Below, in pieces: positions 35,536-43,318 of a stretch of DNA of 50,251 nucleotides. The stretch comes from an uncultured Oscillospiraceae bacterium. Lineage in GTDB: Bacteria; Bacillota; Clostridia; Oscillospirales; Oscillospiraceae. The notes beneath the pieces were generated by a model. The model saw only the letters and a program-made list of their open reading frames with translations. It was not told the origin of the DNA and ran no database searches. Made by a program: the position numbers and the translations under genes. The stretch is from the NCBI GenBank assembly GCA_910585735.1, contig CAJUEU010000011.1, forward strand, positions 1 to 50,251. The letters run 5' to 3'. Numbering within the stretch: position 1 is the first letter of the stretch; each line of letters opens with the position of its first letter.

Positions 35536-36657
35536 TTACCTATAAACTTCGATGCACTTAAAATATCTTCCCTCTCCAGGAATGTGCGGAGGCATAGCAA
35601 CTGTCCCGCGCAATACAAGTTCTTCATTCACTAAGCCGAACAAAATATGATAGAGCTCATTGGCAATTTCCAGTTGATCGACTCCATGCTTAACTGCCGT
35701 AATATCAATAGAGCTTGCAAGATCATTCAGTGTTCCGGACATCGCTTCTCCAAGGCATTTTTCAATGATACCTTCAATCTCCATAATATATTTTTGGTCT
35801 TCAGGTGTGTAAATTGGAACACAAATATTCCCATTTTGTACATAGCCAAACCGCTCTAAAAGATTCATTGCGGCGAGGGCGCACCGGCCTGTCTGAATCA
35901 GTGATAATACTTCTGAAAGAAGTGCATCTTTGTTCGCTCCACCATAATTCTCATGCAATATGGCTTCTGCATCTTTAAGCTCAGCAGGAATGTTTCCTCT
36001 CTCCATCAGTCTAAAAAACCGATAGAAGTCAAAACGATTTCCATTGGCATCGCCGAAGGACTGTAACGAGCATGTATCATTCACCAACCGATTATAGGAA
36101 CACAACAGCCCGTCGGAAAGTGTCTGCAATTCATCGCACTTCTCGTATATAACACTCAAATAATCCAACCCAGAGGGGTGATGTCTGGAAGTGGTCAGTG
36201 CCCCTTTGGCACCTAAATAATCAAAGAAATGACCATCGAACACCATGCCACAGAGAATATGATATAAGTTCTGCTCTATAGAAAATCCATTCTGAATTTG
36301 AGAACAACAAATCCGAATTTCTGTGATCCGGCTTTCAAGCAGATCAACAAGGGCTGTGGCTTTTTCCGCTATTGCTTCATGTAGTACAGCAGCATCCTCT
36401 CGAAGAAATACTGGACAGTCAAAATTCAATGTTTTTCCATTCAGCCTCAGAATACCACCATCAATCAGCTTTTGTACAAGGAACGCATTGGATTTGTCGC
36501 AGCAATCGCTATAGATACAAGTATTTGCCGGCTTCTGCGCAATCAAAGAAAGTATGGCATCTGTTTCCTGTCCAAGCAAATTTCGAGGATTATTGGGGTT
36601 CTGCGATTCCTCATCTGCGTCGAAATTCTCAAATAAAAAATACTCAAATTTTATCAT
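35536..36657 (-). CDS. Unknown protein with an internal duplication, 373 aa
   Basis: I do not recognise this protein. It has no signal peptide or membrane segment. Two halves resemble each other at a constant offset of about 204 residues. GGILRLNG (67-74) matches GYVQNG (271-277), and LYHILCGMV (131-139) matches LYHILFGLV (335-343). Helical stretches of similar length lie between, like two winged-helix-plus-helices units. The gene is clearly richer in A+T than its neighbours, which suggests recent acquisition. It starts 12 bp after the GH13 amylase stop with GAGGGGCGAG upstream, so the two may be co-transcribed. A regulatory role is possible but unsupported. Confidence 0.75.
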   Translation of the reverse strand: MIKFEYFLFENFDADEESQNPNNPRNLLGQETDAILSLIAQKPANTCIYSDCCDKSNAFLVQKLIDGGILRLNGKTLNFDCPVFLREDAAVLHEAIAEKATALVDLLESRITEIRICCSQIQNGFSIEQNLYHILCGMVFDGHFFDYLGAKGALTTSRHHPSGLDYLSVIYEKCDELQTLSDGLLCSYNRLVNDTCSLQSFGDANGNRFDFYRFFRLMERGNIPAELKDAEAILHENYGGANKDALLSEVLSLIQTGRCALAAMNLLERFGYVQNGNICVPIYTPEDQKYIMEIEGIIEKCLGEAMSGTLNDLASSIDITAVKHGVDQLEIANELYHILFGLVNEELVLRGTVAMPPHIPGEGRYFKCIEVYR

Positions 36658-36669
36658 ATCTCGCCCCTC

Positions 36670-37977
36670 TCACTGACACTTCCAGAAAAATACGCTGTAA
36701 GGGGGCAGCTCGCTGCCGCCGCCAAAGTCGTGTTCCTCCCCGGTGATGAGGTCAATGGCCCGGCCGCAGCCGGCATCGAAGTGGGCCCAGTAAGGCTCAG
36801 AATCGGCATTCACCGCCACCAGAACCCGCTCGTTGTCAGTCCGGCGCTGGAATACCGTCTGCTTGTTGGTGAGGACCAGGTCGTGGAAATCCCCCCAGCA
36901 GAGGGCCTCGCTCTCCCGGTGCGCCTTAGCCATGGCGGAGATGGTATCGGTAAGGTCGTTCCACTCCGGCTTCTCGAAGGAGGGCCGCAGGGCGTCGTCC
37001 CCCTGGTGCTTGTCGCCCTGAGCCCCCCACTCGCTGCCGTAGTAGAGGCAGGGAATGCCGGGCATCCCGAAGAGGAGACCGTAGAGCAGGGGCAGATGGT
37101 TTTGATTGGTGAGAATACTGGCCGCCCGTGTCACATCGTGGTTATCCACAAAGCACATCAGATGCTTGCCCTTGTAGAGAGTCCACTGCTCCGGGCCGAA
37201 CTGCCGCTTGAGGGAGTGGACGATCTCAAAGAGATTCATGGAGTTGAGGGCGGAATAGAGGCCCTTGTAGCACTCGTAGTTGGTGCAGGAGTGGAGCAGC
37301 CCCTCCCCCGTCCACTGGTTGTAGTCCCCGTGAAGGGTCTCCCCCACCAGGAAAAATTCCGGCTTCAGGCCGTCGCAGAAGGAGCGCAGGCGGTAGAGAA
37401 AGTCCTTGTCCAAAGAGTAGGCCACATCCAGGCGCAGGCCGTCGATGCCGAACTCCTCCACCCAGTATTTCACCGTGTCCAGCAGATAGTCCACCACAGC
37501 CGGGTTGCGGAGATTCAGCTTCACCAGCTCAAAGTGGCCCTCCCAGCCCTCGTACCAAAAGCCGTCGTTGTAGTTGGAGTTGCCGTCAAAGGAGATGTGG
37601 AACCAGTCCTTGTAGGGGGAATCCCACTTCTTCTCCTGTACATCCCGGAAGGCCCAGAAGCCCCGGCCCACATGGTTGAACACCCCGTCCAGCACCACAC
37701 GGATGCCGCGGTCATGAAGGGTGTTGACCACCTGCTTGAAATCCTCGTTGGTGCCCAGGCGGCAGTCGATGGTGCGGTAGTCCCGAGTGTCGTAGCCGTG
37801 GCGGTCGCTTTCAAAGATGGGGCACAGGTAGAGGGCGTTGGCCCCCAGCTTTTGGATGTGCCCAGCCCAGTCGGCTATTTTCGATATCCGGTTCACGGTG
37901 ACCCCATCATTTTCCTGGGGAGCGCCGCAGAAGCCCAGGGGATAGATTTGATAAAATACACTGTTTTCAGCCCACAT
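36670..37977 (-). CDS. GH13 alpha-amylase family glycoside hydrolase
   Basis: The 435-aa protein is a complete GH13 (beta/alpha)8 enzyme. It starts MWAENSVFYQIYPLGFCGAP. The four conserved regions are VVLDGVFNHVG, GLRLDVAYSL with the nucleophile Asp, FLVGETLHGD with the acid/base Glu, and CFVDNHDVTR with the third Asp. Lack of a signal peptide points to a cytoplasmic enzyme acting on imported malto-oligosaccharides or glycogen, such as a maltodextrin glucosidase. Exact specificity is not readable. Unlike the GH13 remnant at 2406-2974 it is intact, and it is a different subfamily. Confidence 0.93.
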   Translation of the reverse strand: MWAENSVFYQIYPLGFCGAPQENDGVTVNRISKIADWAGHIQKLGANALYLCPIFESDRHGYDTRDYRTIDCRLGTNEDFKQVVNTLHDRGIRVVLDGVFNHVGRGFWAFRDVQEKKWDSPYKDWFHISFDGNSNYNDGFWYEGWEGHFELVKLNLRNPAVVDYLLDTVKYWVEEFGIDGLRLDVAYSLDKDFLYRLRSFCDGLKPEFFLVGETLHGDYNQWTGEGLLHSCTNYECYKGLYSALNSMNLFEIVHSLKRQFGPEQWTLYKGKHLMCFVDNHDVTRAASILTNQNHLPLLYGLLFGMPGIPCLYYGSEWGAQGDKHQGDDALRPSFEKPEWNDLTDTISAMAKAHRESEALCWGDFHDLVLTNKQTVFQRRTDNERVLVAVNADSEPYWAHFDAGCGRAIDLITGEEHDFGGGSELPPYSVFFWKCQ

Positions 37978-38012
37978 AAACGCTTTCTCCTCGCTTGGGA
38001 AATGATAGGTCT

Positions 38013-38018
38013 ATTGTA
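38013..38018 (-). promoter_or_regulatory. Possible -10 box of the amylase gene
   Basis: TACAAT lies 36 bp before the amylase start on the minus strand. The -35 region (TTTCC around 38033-38037) is weak. Confidence 0.35.
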
Positions 38019-38042
38019 TCACAAAACCGTTGGAAAGGAAAG

Positions 38043-38073
38043 AAAAAGAGGATGGTCATACCATCCTCTTTTT
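38043..38073 (-). terminator. Intrinsic terminator after deoC
   Basis: AAAGAGGATGG and CCATCCTCTTT form a stem with a 5-nt loop, flanked by A and T runs, so it can act on the minus strand with tail TTTTTC. It ends the dnaX-ybaB-DUF362-deoC unit. Confidence 0.88.
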
Positions 38074-38088
38074 ACCGTCTATTATGAT

Positions 38089-38754
38089 TTAATATCCCTG
38101 CCCCTGCTGGCCTTTCGCGAGTTTTACAATGCGGGAGGTTCCCAGGCGGTCGGCGCCCAGGGCCAGGAAATCCTCAGCGTCCTGGAGGGAACTGATACCC
38201 CCCGCCGCTTTAATGCGGACGTCAGGACCTACATGCTCCTTAAAGAGCTTCACATCCTCCCGGGTGGCCCCGGCGGTGGAGAAGCCGGTGGAGGTCTTGA
38301 TATAGTCAGCCCCCGCCTCGGTGACGATCTCACACATTTTGATCTTCTCCTCCTCGGTGAGGAGGCAGGTCTCAACGATAACCTTCAAAATGCGGCCGTT
38401 ACAGCCCTGCTTGACCGCACGGATCTCCTCCAGCACCCGGTCCCAGCGGCCGTCCTTCGCCCAGCCGATGTTGATGACCATGTCGATCTCGTCGGCTCCG
38501 TGGCGGACGGCGTTCTCGGTCTCGAAAACCTTCACCGCCGTGGTGGAGTATCCGTTGGGAAAGCCGATGACGGTACAGACCTTCAGCCGGTCCCCCAGGT
38601 ACTCATTGGCCCGCTTCACATAACAGGGCGGGATACACACGCTGGCACAGCTGTACTTCAAACCGTCGTCACAGACCTCGCGGATCTGCTCCCAGGTAGC
38701 CTCCTGCTTCAAAAGTGTGTGGTCACAGTGGGTCAGGATCTCTTTCAACTCCAT
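38089..38754 (-). CDS. deoC: Deoxyribose-phosphate aldolase
   Basis: This 221-aa class I aldolase splits 2-deoxyribose 5-phosphate to glyceraldehyde 3-phosphate and acetaldehyde in nucleoside breakdown. It begins MELKEILTHCDHTLLKQEAT. The Schiff-base Lys is in RILKVIVETCLL and the second conserved Lys in ADYIKTSTGFSTAGAT; GADEIDMVINIGWAKDG is also typical. The start was placed at ATG 38754, which follows the upstream gene by 23 bp; the longer frame lies inside that gene. Confidence 0.96.
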   Translation of the reverse strand: MELKEILTHCDHTLLKQEATWEQIREVCDDGLKYSCASVCIPPCYVKRANEYLGDRLKVCTVIGFPNGYSTTAVKVFETENAVRHGADEIDMVINIGWAKDGRWDRVLEEIRAVKQGCNGRILKVIVETCLLTEEEKIKMCEIVTEAGADYIKTSTGFSTAGATREDVKLFKEHVGPDVRIKAAGGISSLQDAEDFLALGADRLGTSRIVKLAKGQQGQGY

Positions 38755-38777
38755 GTTGAAAACCTTCTTTCTCCTAA

Positions 38778-39902
38778 TTACAGCTTGATGATCGTATATT
38801 CCCGGGTGCCCAGGCCGATCTTCTCGCCATGCTCCAGGCAGGTCTTCCACTCCGCGCCCTCGGTGCAATTCTCAAAGTGGTCGTGATGGTCATGGAAATC
38901 CTTGGCCTTCATCCGGCGGTCCAGCTGAGCGCCAGGAATAGGCTCCTGAGCCATACATGCGTCAGCGCAAGCCTGGTCCAGCGCCACCGGGTCGAAGGAG
39001 GCGAACATACCCACATCGGGCAGGATGGGCACGTCGTTCTCCCCGTGGCAGTCGCAGTTGGGGGAGATGTCCCGCACCAGGCTGATGTGGAGGCAAGGGC
39101 GGCCGTCCACCACCGCCTTGGCGTACTCGGCCATCTTGCGATTGAGCATGGGAACGCTGTCGTAGCTGGGGTTCTCAATGGCGTCAAAGTTACACACACC
39201 GATACACCGGCCGCAGCCCACACACTTGGTGTAGTCAATGACCGCCTTGCCCTCGGCATTGTAAGAGATGGCGCTCTGGCCGCAGTGCTTGGCACAGATG
39301 TGGCAGCCCCGGCACAGCTCGGCGGAAATGACCGGCTTGCCGGTGTTGTGCTGCTCCATCTTGCCCGCCCGGCTGCCGCAGCCCATACCGATGTTCTTCA
39401 CAGCGCCGCCGAAGCCGGCCATCTCATGGCCCTTGAAGTGGGTCAGAGAGATGAAAATATCGGCGTCCATAATAGCCCGGCCGATCTTGGCGGCTTTCAC
39501 ATACTCGCTCCCCACCACGGGGACCTCCACGTCGTCGGTACCCTTGAGCCCGTCGCCAATGATGATCTGGCACCCGGTGGAGAAGGGAGAAAAGCCGTTT
39601 TCATAGGCGGCGTCCATATGCTCCAGCGCGTTCTTTCTCCGGCCCACGTACAGGGTATTGCAGTCGGAAAGGAAGGGGACACCGCCCTTGCTCTTGACAT
39701 AGTCGGCCACCACCTTGGCGTAGTTGGGCCGCAGAAAGCTCAGGTTCCCCGGCTCACCAAAGTGCATTTTGATGCAGACAAACTTCCCCTCAAAGTCGAT
39801 CTGATCCCCCACCGTCCTCTCAACAAGACGGCGAAGCTTCTCCAGCTGGCTGGTGCCAACGGGCACATGAAAATCGGTAAAATAGACTTTGGATGCTGAC
39901 AT
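38778..39902 (-). CDS. DUF362 domain protein with two 4Fe-4S ferredoxin motifs
   Basis: The 374-aa protein has an N-terminal DUF362 domain (KVYFTDFHVPVGTSQLEKLR, FVCIKMHFGEPGNLSFLRP, ISLTHFKGHEMAGFGGAVKN) with a C-terminal pair of cluster-binding motifs (CRGCHICAKHC near 205 and CVGCGRCIGVC near 235), then a return to DUF362. Such proteins are common in anaerobes and are thought to be iron-sulfur proteins in electron transfer; the function is unknown. GGGAG lies before ATG 39902. It occupies the place after ybaB where recR is found in many Firmicutes. Confidence 0.9.
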   Translation of the reverse strand: MSASKVYFTDFHVPVGTSQLEKLRRLVERTVGDQIDFEGKFVCIKMHFGEPGNLSFLRPNYAKVVADYVKSKGGVPFLSDCNTLYVGRRKNALEHMDAAYENGFSPFSTGCQIIIGDGLKGTDDVEVPVVGSEYVKAAKIGRAIMDADIFISLTHFKGHEMAGFGGAVKNIGMGCGSRAGKMEQHNTGKPVISAELCRGCHICAKHCGQSAISYNAEGKAVIDYTKCVGCGRCIGVCNFDAIENPSYDSVPMLNRKMAEYAKAVVDGRPCLHISLVRDISPNCDCHGENDVPILPDVGMFASFDPVALDQACADACMAQEPIPGAQLDRRMKAKDFHDHHDHFENCTEGAEWKTCLEHGEKIGLGTREYTIIKL

Positions 39903-39946
39903 AAAAGTTTCTCCCTTCCCCTTCATTTCTATACGTATCCTATTTC

Positions 39947-40297
39947 TCAGAAGCCCAAGCCGCCGGTGATACTTTTCATGGAGTTGGCAGCGTCGGTCTC
40001 CGCGGCCCGCATGGCCTCGTTGACGGCGGAAACCACCATGTCCTGGAGCATCTCCACATCCTCGGGGTCCACCGCCTCGGGGTCGATGGTAACGCTCACC
40101 ACCTGGTGCTGTCCATTGACCTCAGCGGAAACTACTCCGCCGCCCACGGTGGCCGTGTAGGTCTTGGCGGCCAGCTCCTCCTGCATCTTGGCCATATCCT
40201 GCTGCATCTTCTGGACCTGCTTCATCATGTTCATGTTCATGCCGCCCCCCATGCCTCCCATGGGGCCAAAGCCACGGCTGTTATATCCCTTCGCCAT
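39947..40297 (-). CDS. ybaB: YbaB/EbfC family nucleoid-associated protein
   Basis: The 116-aa protein has a Gly/Met-rich N-terminus (GPMGGMGGGMNMNMMKQV) followed by KMQQDMAKMQEELAAKTYTA, VSAEVNGQHQVVSVTIDPEA and a final VVSAVNEAMRAAE, all of the YbaB DNA-binding dimer family. Its start lies 6 bp after the dnaX stop with the ribosome site inside dnaX, the usual linkage. Confidence 0.96.
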   Translation of the reverse strand: MAKGYNSRGFGPMGGMGGGMNMNMMKQVQKMQQDMAKMQEELAAKTYTATVGGGVVSAEVNGQHQVVSVTIDPEAVDPEDVEMLQDMVVSAVNEAMRAAETDAANSMKSITGGLGF

Positions 40298-40303
40298 TTT
40301 AAA

Positions 40304-42127
40304 TCACTCCTCCGTAATAATATCCTGAAATTGTCCCTGGAGCGCCAAAAGGTCATCCAAGGGATCCCTATCCTGCTCTGTAGTATGGGGGGCTTTTCCC
40401 ACCGCGGGGGGCTCCCCCACTCTGACTTTAGCCCGGTGATCGGTCCCCAAAAGGCTCTTCCCCTCTTGCTCCACCAGGGTCAAAACTCCGGGCTGGTCAA
40501 GCACACTGCGAATAAAATCGTTCTGGACCCAAAGGATCAGTTCAACCCCCTCCAAACGTCCCTGCACCATGGCCGGATTCGAAAGGAAGCTGTATTCCCC
40601 CATGGGCATTTTCCCCTTCAGCCGCCGGACCATGTCGGGCCAGAAATCACCTACCAAGAGGGCGGCTCCCACGGAACGGGGAACTGGCTTTTCCTTCGGA
40701 GCCGGAGCACTGACGGGCCCCTCGTTTTCCCTCTCTTCGGTCCGCACCGCAGGCACGGGGTCCGGGGGTGTTTCTGTCTCGAGCCCAGGGGCTGTCATTG
40801 CCCCCTCAGAGTAACGACCTTCCCGGTCGCCTTGTGGTGTCTCTGGGGGCTCCATATCCCAGGGGGGCAGGTCGGCGTCGGCGGTTGGCTCGTCGGGCAC
40901 AGATGACTGAGACGCAGGCTCCGATGGCCTCCCGGCCTCTTCTCTCCCCACGGGAGGAACTTGAGAGGCTGAAAAGCCACCGGCAGCGGCCCGCTCCTCC
41001 AACTTCGCAAGCCGGGCGGTCAAGCCCTGCGTGGATTCGTCCAAGGTCTCATCACACAGGCGGATCACACTCAGCTCCACATCCACCCGCCGGTTGGCGC
41101 TCCGGCTCAAGTCGGCGGCGGTTTCCTGGAGCAGCCTCAGCACCTGCACCAACCGGGGAACAGTGAGGGCCTGGGACAGCCCACGCAAGGTACCCTCGTC
41201 ATAGCCCCCGGTGAGCAGCCCTGCCCCCCCTCTGGGGGCGGTCTTGCGAATGAGCAGATCCCGGGTCAGGGAAGAAAGCTCCCCCACCAGGCTGCCCACA
41301 TCCTTTCCGGCGGCGTATAGCTTGCCGATCCGCTCAAGAGCGGCGCCTGTATCCCGGCGGATGAGCTCTTCCATCAATCCGGCGGTCTCCACATTCCCCG
41401 CCAGCCCTAAAGCATCCAGTATCTCCTGCTCTCCCAGCTTCTCCCCCGCGCCGCCGGCACATTGGTCCAGCAGAGAGAGGGCGTCCCGCATACCGCCGTC
41501 GGCCAGTCGGGCCAGAAGAGCGGCTCCCTCGTTGGTGAGCGGGATCCCCTCCTCCCCCGCCACATAGTTGAGCCGCCCGGCAATTCCAATGGGAGAGATA
41601 CGCTTGAAGGCAAACTGCTGACAACGGGATTTGATGGTTGCCGGAACCTTATGTACCTCGGTGGTCGCCAAAATGAACATCAGGTGGGCGGGGGGCTCCT
41701 CCAGGATCTGTAGCAGGGCGTTAAAGGCCTGGGCAGACAGCATATGGACCTCGTCCACAATGTAGACCCGCTTTTTGACTGTAGCGGGAGTATAGACCGC
41801 GTCATCCAGAATGGCCCGAATGTCATCTACCCGGTTATTGGAGGCGGCGTCCAGCTCCATCACATCCAAAATGGAGCCGTTCTCGATCCCAAGGCAGGAG
41901 GGGCACTGGTTGCAGGGATTCCCATCAATGGGCTGCTCACAGTTCACCGCCCGGGCCAGCAGCTTGGCGCAGGTAGTCTTGCCTGTGCCCCGGGTACCGG
42001 TAAAGAGGTAAGCGTGGGAAAGCCGTCCCTCCTGGACCTGCCGCTTCAGAGTCTCCGTGATATGATTCTGGTCCACCACATCGTCAAAGGTGCGGGACCG
42101 CCATTTGCGGTAAAGGGCCTGATACAT
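40304..42127 (-). CDS. dnaX: DNA polymerase III subunits gamma/tau
   Basis: The 607-aa clamp-loader ATPase begins MYQALYRKWRSRTFDDVVDQ. It shows Walker A in TGTRGTGKTTCAKLLARAV, a zinc module (NCEQPIDGNPCNQCPSC), YIVDEVHMLSAQAFNALLQ (Walker B) and ILATTEVHKVPATIKSRCQQ (sensor 1). The C-terminal third is Pro/Glu-rich and variable, as in tau. The start ATG 42127 has GAGAGGTGAAATT upstream; the longer frame covers the SRP RNA and is not real. I saw no slippery A run that would suggest programmed frameshifting. Confidence 0.96.
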   Translation of the reverse strand: MYQALYRKWRSRTFDDVVDQNHITETLKRQVQEGRLSHAYLFTGTRGTGKTTCAKLLARAVNCEQPIDGNPCNQCPSCLGIENGSILDVMELDAASNNRVDDIRAILDDAVYTPATVKKRVYIVDEVHMLSAQAFNALLQILEEPPAHLMFILATTEVHKVPATIKSRCQQFAFKRISPIGIAGRLNYVAGEEGIPLTNEGAALLARLADGGMRDALSLLDQCAGGAGEKLGEQEILDALGLAGNVETAGLMEELIRRDTGAALERIGKLYAAGKDVGSLVGELSSLTRDLLIRKTAPRGGAGLLTGGYDEGTLRGLSQALTVPRLVQVLRLLQETAADLSRSANRRVDVELSVIRLCDETLDESTQGLTARLAKLEERAAAGGFSASQVPPVGREEAGRPSEPASQSSVPDEPTADADLPPWDMEPPETPQGDREGRYSEGAMTAPGLETETPPDPVPAVRTEERENEGPVSAPAPKEKPVPRSVGAALLVGDFWPDMVRRLKGKMPMGEYSFLSNPAMVQGRLEGVELILWVQNDFIRSVLDQPGVLTLVEQEGKSLLGTDHRAKVRVGEPPAVGKAPHTTEQDRDPLDDLLALQGQFQDIITEE

Positions 42128-42156
42128 AATTTCACCTCTCAGGAATCCGTATGCAG

Positions 42157-42188
42157 AGAAAAAAGGAAGAAGGGCAGGCCCTTCTTCC
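42157..42188 (-). terminator. Intrinsic terminator of the SRP RNA
   Basis: GGAAGAAGGGC and GCCCTTCTTCC form an 11-bp stem with a 2-nt gap, followed on the minus strand by TTTTTTC. It lies directly after the 3' strand of the SRP RNA and 29 bp before the dnaX start. Confidence 0.88.
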
Positions 42189-42499
42189 CCTTTCGGTCTG
42201 TGGCAAGGCCGCGCACCGACCTTTGAAAGACACACTATGTCCGTTACCCAGGCAGCCGGCTCAGGAACGGGATCCCCGCGGCACACGCTCGAGCCCGCTT
42301 AGTGCTGCTCGGTTCCCCGCCTGACACGGTTCACGGGTGAGCGTTGCGCGGGACCGATCCATCATCACTGCTTTCCTGAGTCAGACAACACAGTACGCTC
42401 CCGGGGGCCGGAATTCATCCCTGCTATAGCGGATTGCAGGTACAGGGCACCGCTGTCTCCCCGATTAGCGCGGCCTTGCCTCAGACCGAAAGTCTAATA
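42189..42499 (-). ncRNA. ffs: Signal recognition particle RNA, large Firmicute type
   Basis: About 300 nt on the minus strand whose ends pair: CTTTCGGTCTGAGGCAAGGC at the 5' end with GCCTTGCC-ACAGACCGAAAG at the 3' end. The S domain carries GTGTCAGG, then stem CGG-GGAA-CCG, then AGCAGCACTAAG, i.e. helix 8 with the GGAA tetraloop and the asymmetric loop that binds Ffh. The Alu part shows CAATCCGCTATAGCAGGG. The usual closing pairs UCC/GGA of helix 8 are replaced by CGG/CCG, a compensated change. It lies between its promoter and terminator directly upstream of dnaX, the position seen in Bacillus and many clostridia. Confidence 0.92.
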
Positions 42500-42506
42500 C
42501 AAAAGC

Positions 42507-42535
42507 ATTATACATCATTTTATATGATTTATCAA
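42507..42535 (-). promoter_or_regulatory. SRP RNA promoter
   Basis: TTGATA (42535-42530) and TATAAT (42512-42507) are 17 bp apart on the minus strand. The start is predicted near 42499. Confidence 0.85.
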
Positions 42536-42618
42536 CAGCCCACAAAGATTTTTCCTTCCGTTTTGGAAATCTCCTGTTCTCCTCTTACGCTTCTTTCACG
42601 CATTTTTGAAAAAAGGTC

Positions 42619-42647
42619 TTTACACCCGGAGAAAATATTGCTATAAT
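42619..42647 (+). promoter_or_regulatory. Promoter of tRNA-Ala(CGC)
   Basis: TTTACA (42619-42624) and TATAAT (42642-42647) are 17 bp apart, 35 bp before the tRNA. Confidence 0.85.
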
Positions 42648-42682
42648 ACCTCTCAGAGTTTTGTCCTCTTTTAATTTCATAT

Positions 42683-42758
42683 GGGCGGTTAGCTCAGCTG
42701 GGAGAGCGCAGCGTTCGCAACGCTGAGGTCGTGGGTTCGATCCCCATACCGTCCACCA
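42683..42758 (+). tRNA. tRNA-Ala(CGC)
   Basis: A 76-nt cloverleaf. Acceptor GGGCGGT pairs with ACCGTCC and the D-arm is GCTCAGCTGGGAGAGC. The anticodon arm is CAGCG-TTCGCAA-CGCTG with anticodon CGC (alanine, codon GCG), and the T-arm is GTGGG-TTCGATC-CCCAT. CCA is encoded. It shares the D-arm with tRNA-Ala(GGC), so the gctctccc core of the putative attachment site is present here too. Confidence 0.97.
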
Positions 42759-42799
42759 ACAACGGGCCAGACGGTTTCTTGCCGTCTGGCCCGTTGTTT
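42759..42799 (+). terminator. Intrinsic terminator after tRNA-Ala(CGC)
   Basis: A 16-bp perfect stem (ACAACGGGCCAGACGG and complement) directly follows the CCA end, with loop TTTCTTG and tail TTTCTGTT. Confidence 0.88.
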
Positions 42800-42820
42800 C
42801 TGTTGTTACATCACAGCGTA

Positions 42821-42857
42821 AAAGGCGGGTATTCCCACAATGGGAATACCCGCCTTT
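42821..42857 (-). terminator. Intrinsic terminator of the anti-sigma/secreted-protein unit
   Basis: A 17-bp perfect stem (AAAGGCGGGTATTCCCA and complement) with a 3-nt loop; tail TTTTACG on the minus strand. It ends the unit that includes the genes at 42896-44209. Confidence 0.85.
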
Positions 42858-42895
42858 GGGAAGGTAGACAATAGCATTTAACCCTTCCGAGGGTA

Positions 42896-43309
42896 TCAGG
42901 CCATAACATAGAAAGTAATGCTTCTGGAATCAGAACCGTTATCATTCTCAGCAAATACCGTAACCACAATTTCATACTCAACACCCGAGGTCCCGTAAAA
43001 GTACATTGTAGCTCCATGGGACACTTTATTGGTTGCGGTCATTCCTTCATCTGACTTCAGAAAGTAACCAGCAAGACGGCCGCTCGGTTCATAAATGCGG
43101 ATTTTAGATGCTCCAAGGCTGTTCATAAAGCCAGTTCCTTCTATCGAAAACACAATTGCAATCTTCCCATTTCCACAAGCAGCGCCTTCTGCACTATAAG
43201 AGCAAATCTGATCGCTTGCTCTGGTAGTCGCATAGGCAGAAAGGTGCAGGAAGCAAGCCATGAGCAACAATATGCTTATAGCCCTGATCCTTGATTTTTG
43301 TTTTGTCAT
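42896..43309 (-). CDS. Small secreted protein, DUF6147-like
   Basis: This 137-aa protein has a classical signal peptide: basic start MTKQKSRIR, hydrophobic core AISILLLMACFLHLSAYA and a likely cleavage near AYA-TT. The mature part contains FSIEGTGFMNSLGASKIRIY, then a Gly/Ser region and a beta-rich end (YEIVVTVFAENDNGSDSRSI). It reminds me of the small secreted DUF6147 family of Firmicutes, but I am unsure. It starts 9 bp after the anti-sigma stop with AAAGGTAGGG upstream and so belongs to the same operon. Confidence 0.72.
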   Translation of the reverse strand: MTKQKSRIRAISILLLMACFLHLSAYATTRASDQICSYSAEGAACGNGKIAIVFSIEGTGFMNSLGASKIRIYEPSGRLAGYFLKSDEGMTATNKVSHGATMYFYGTSGVEYEIVVTVFAENDNGSDSRSITFYVMA

Positions 43310-43318
43310 TTTTGAACC

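Noticed and set aside
36730..38886. 718-codon frame opposite the amylase and deoC
   Set aside because: It spans two convincing genes and a strong terminator in antisense; the composition is typical of shadow frames.
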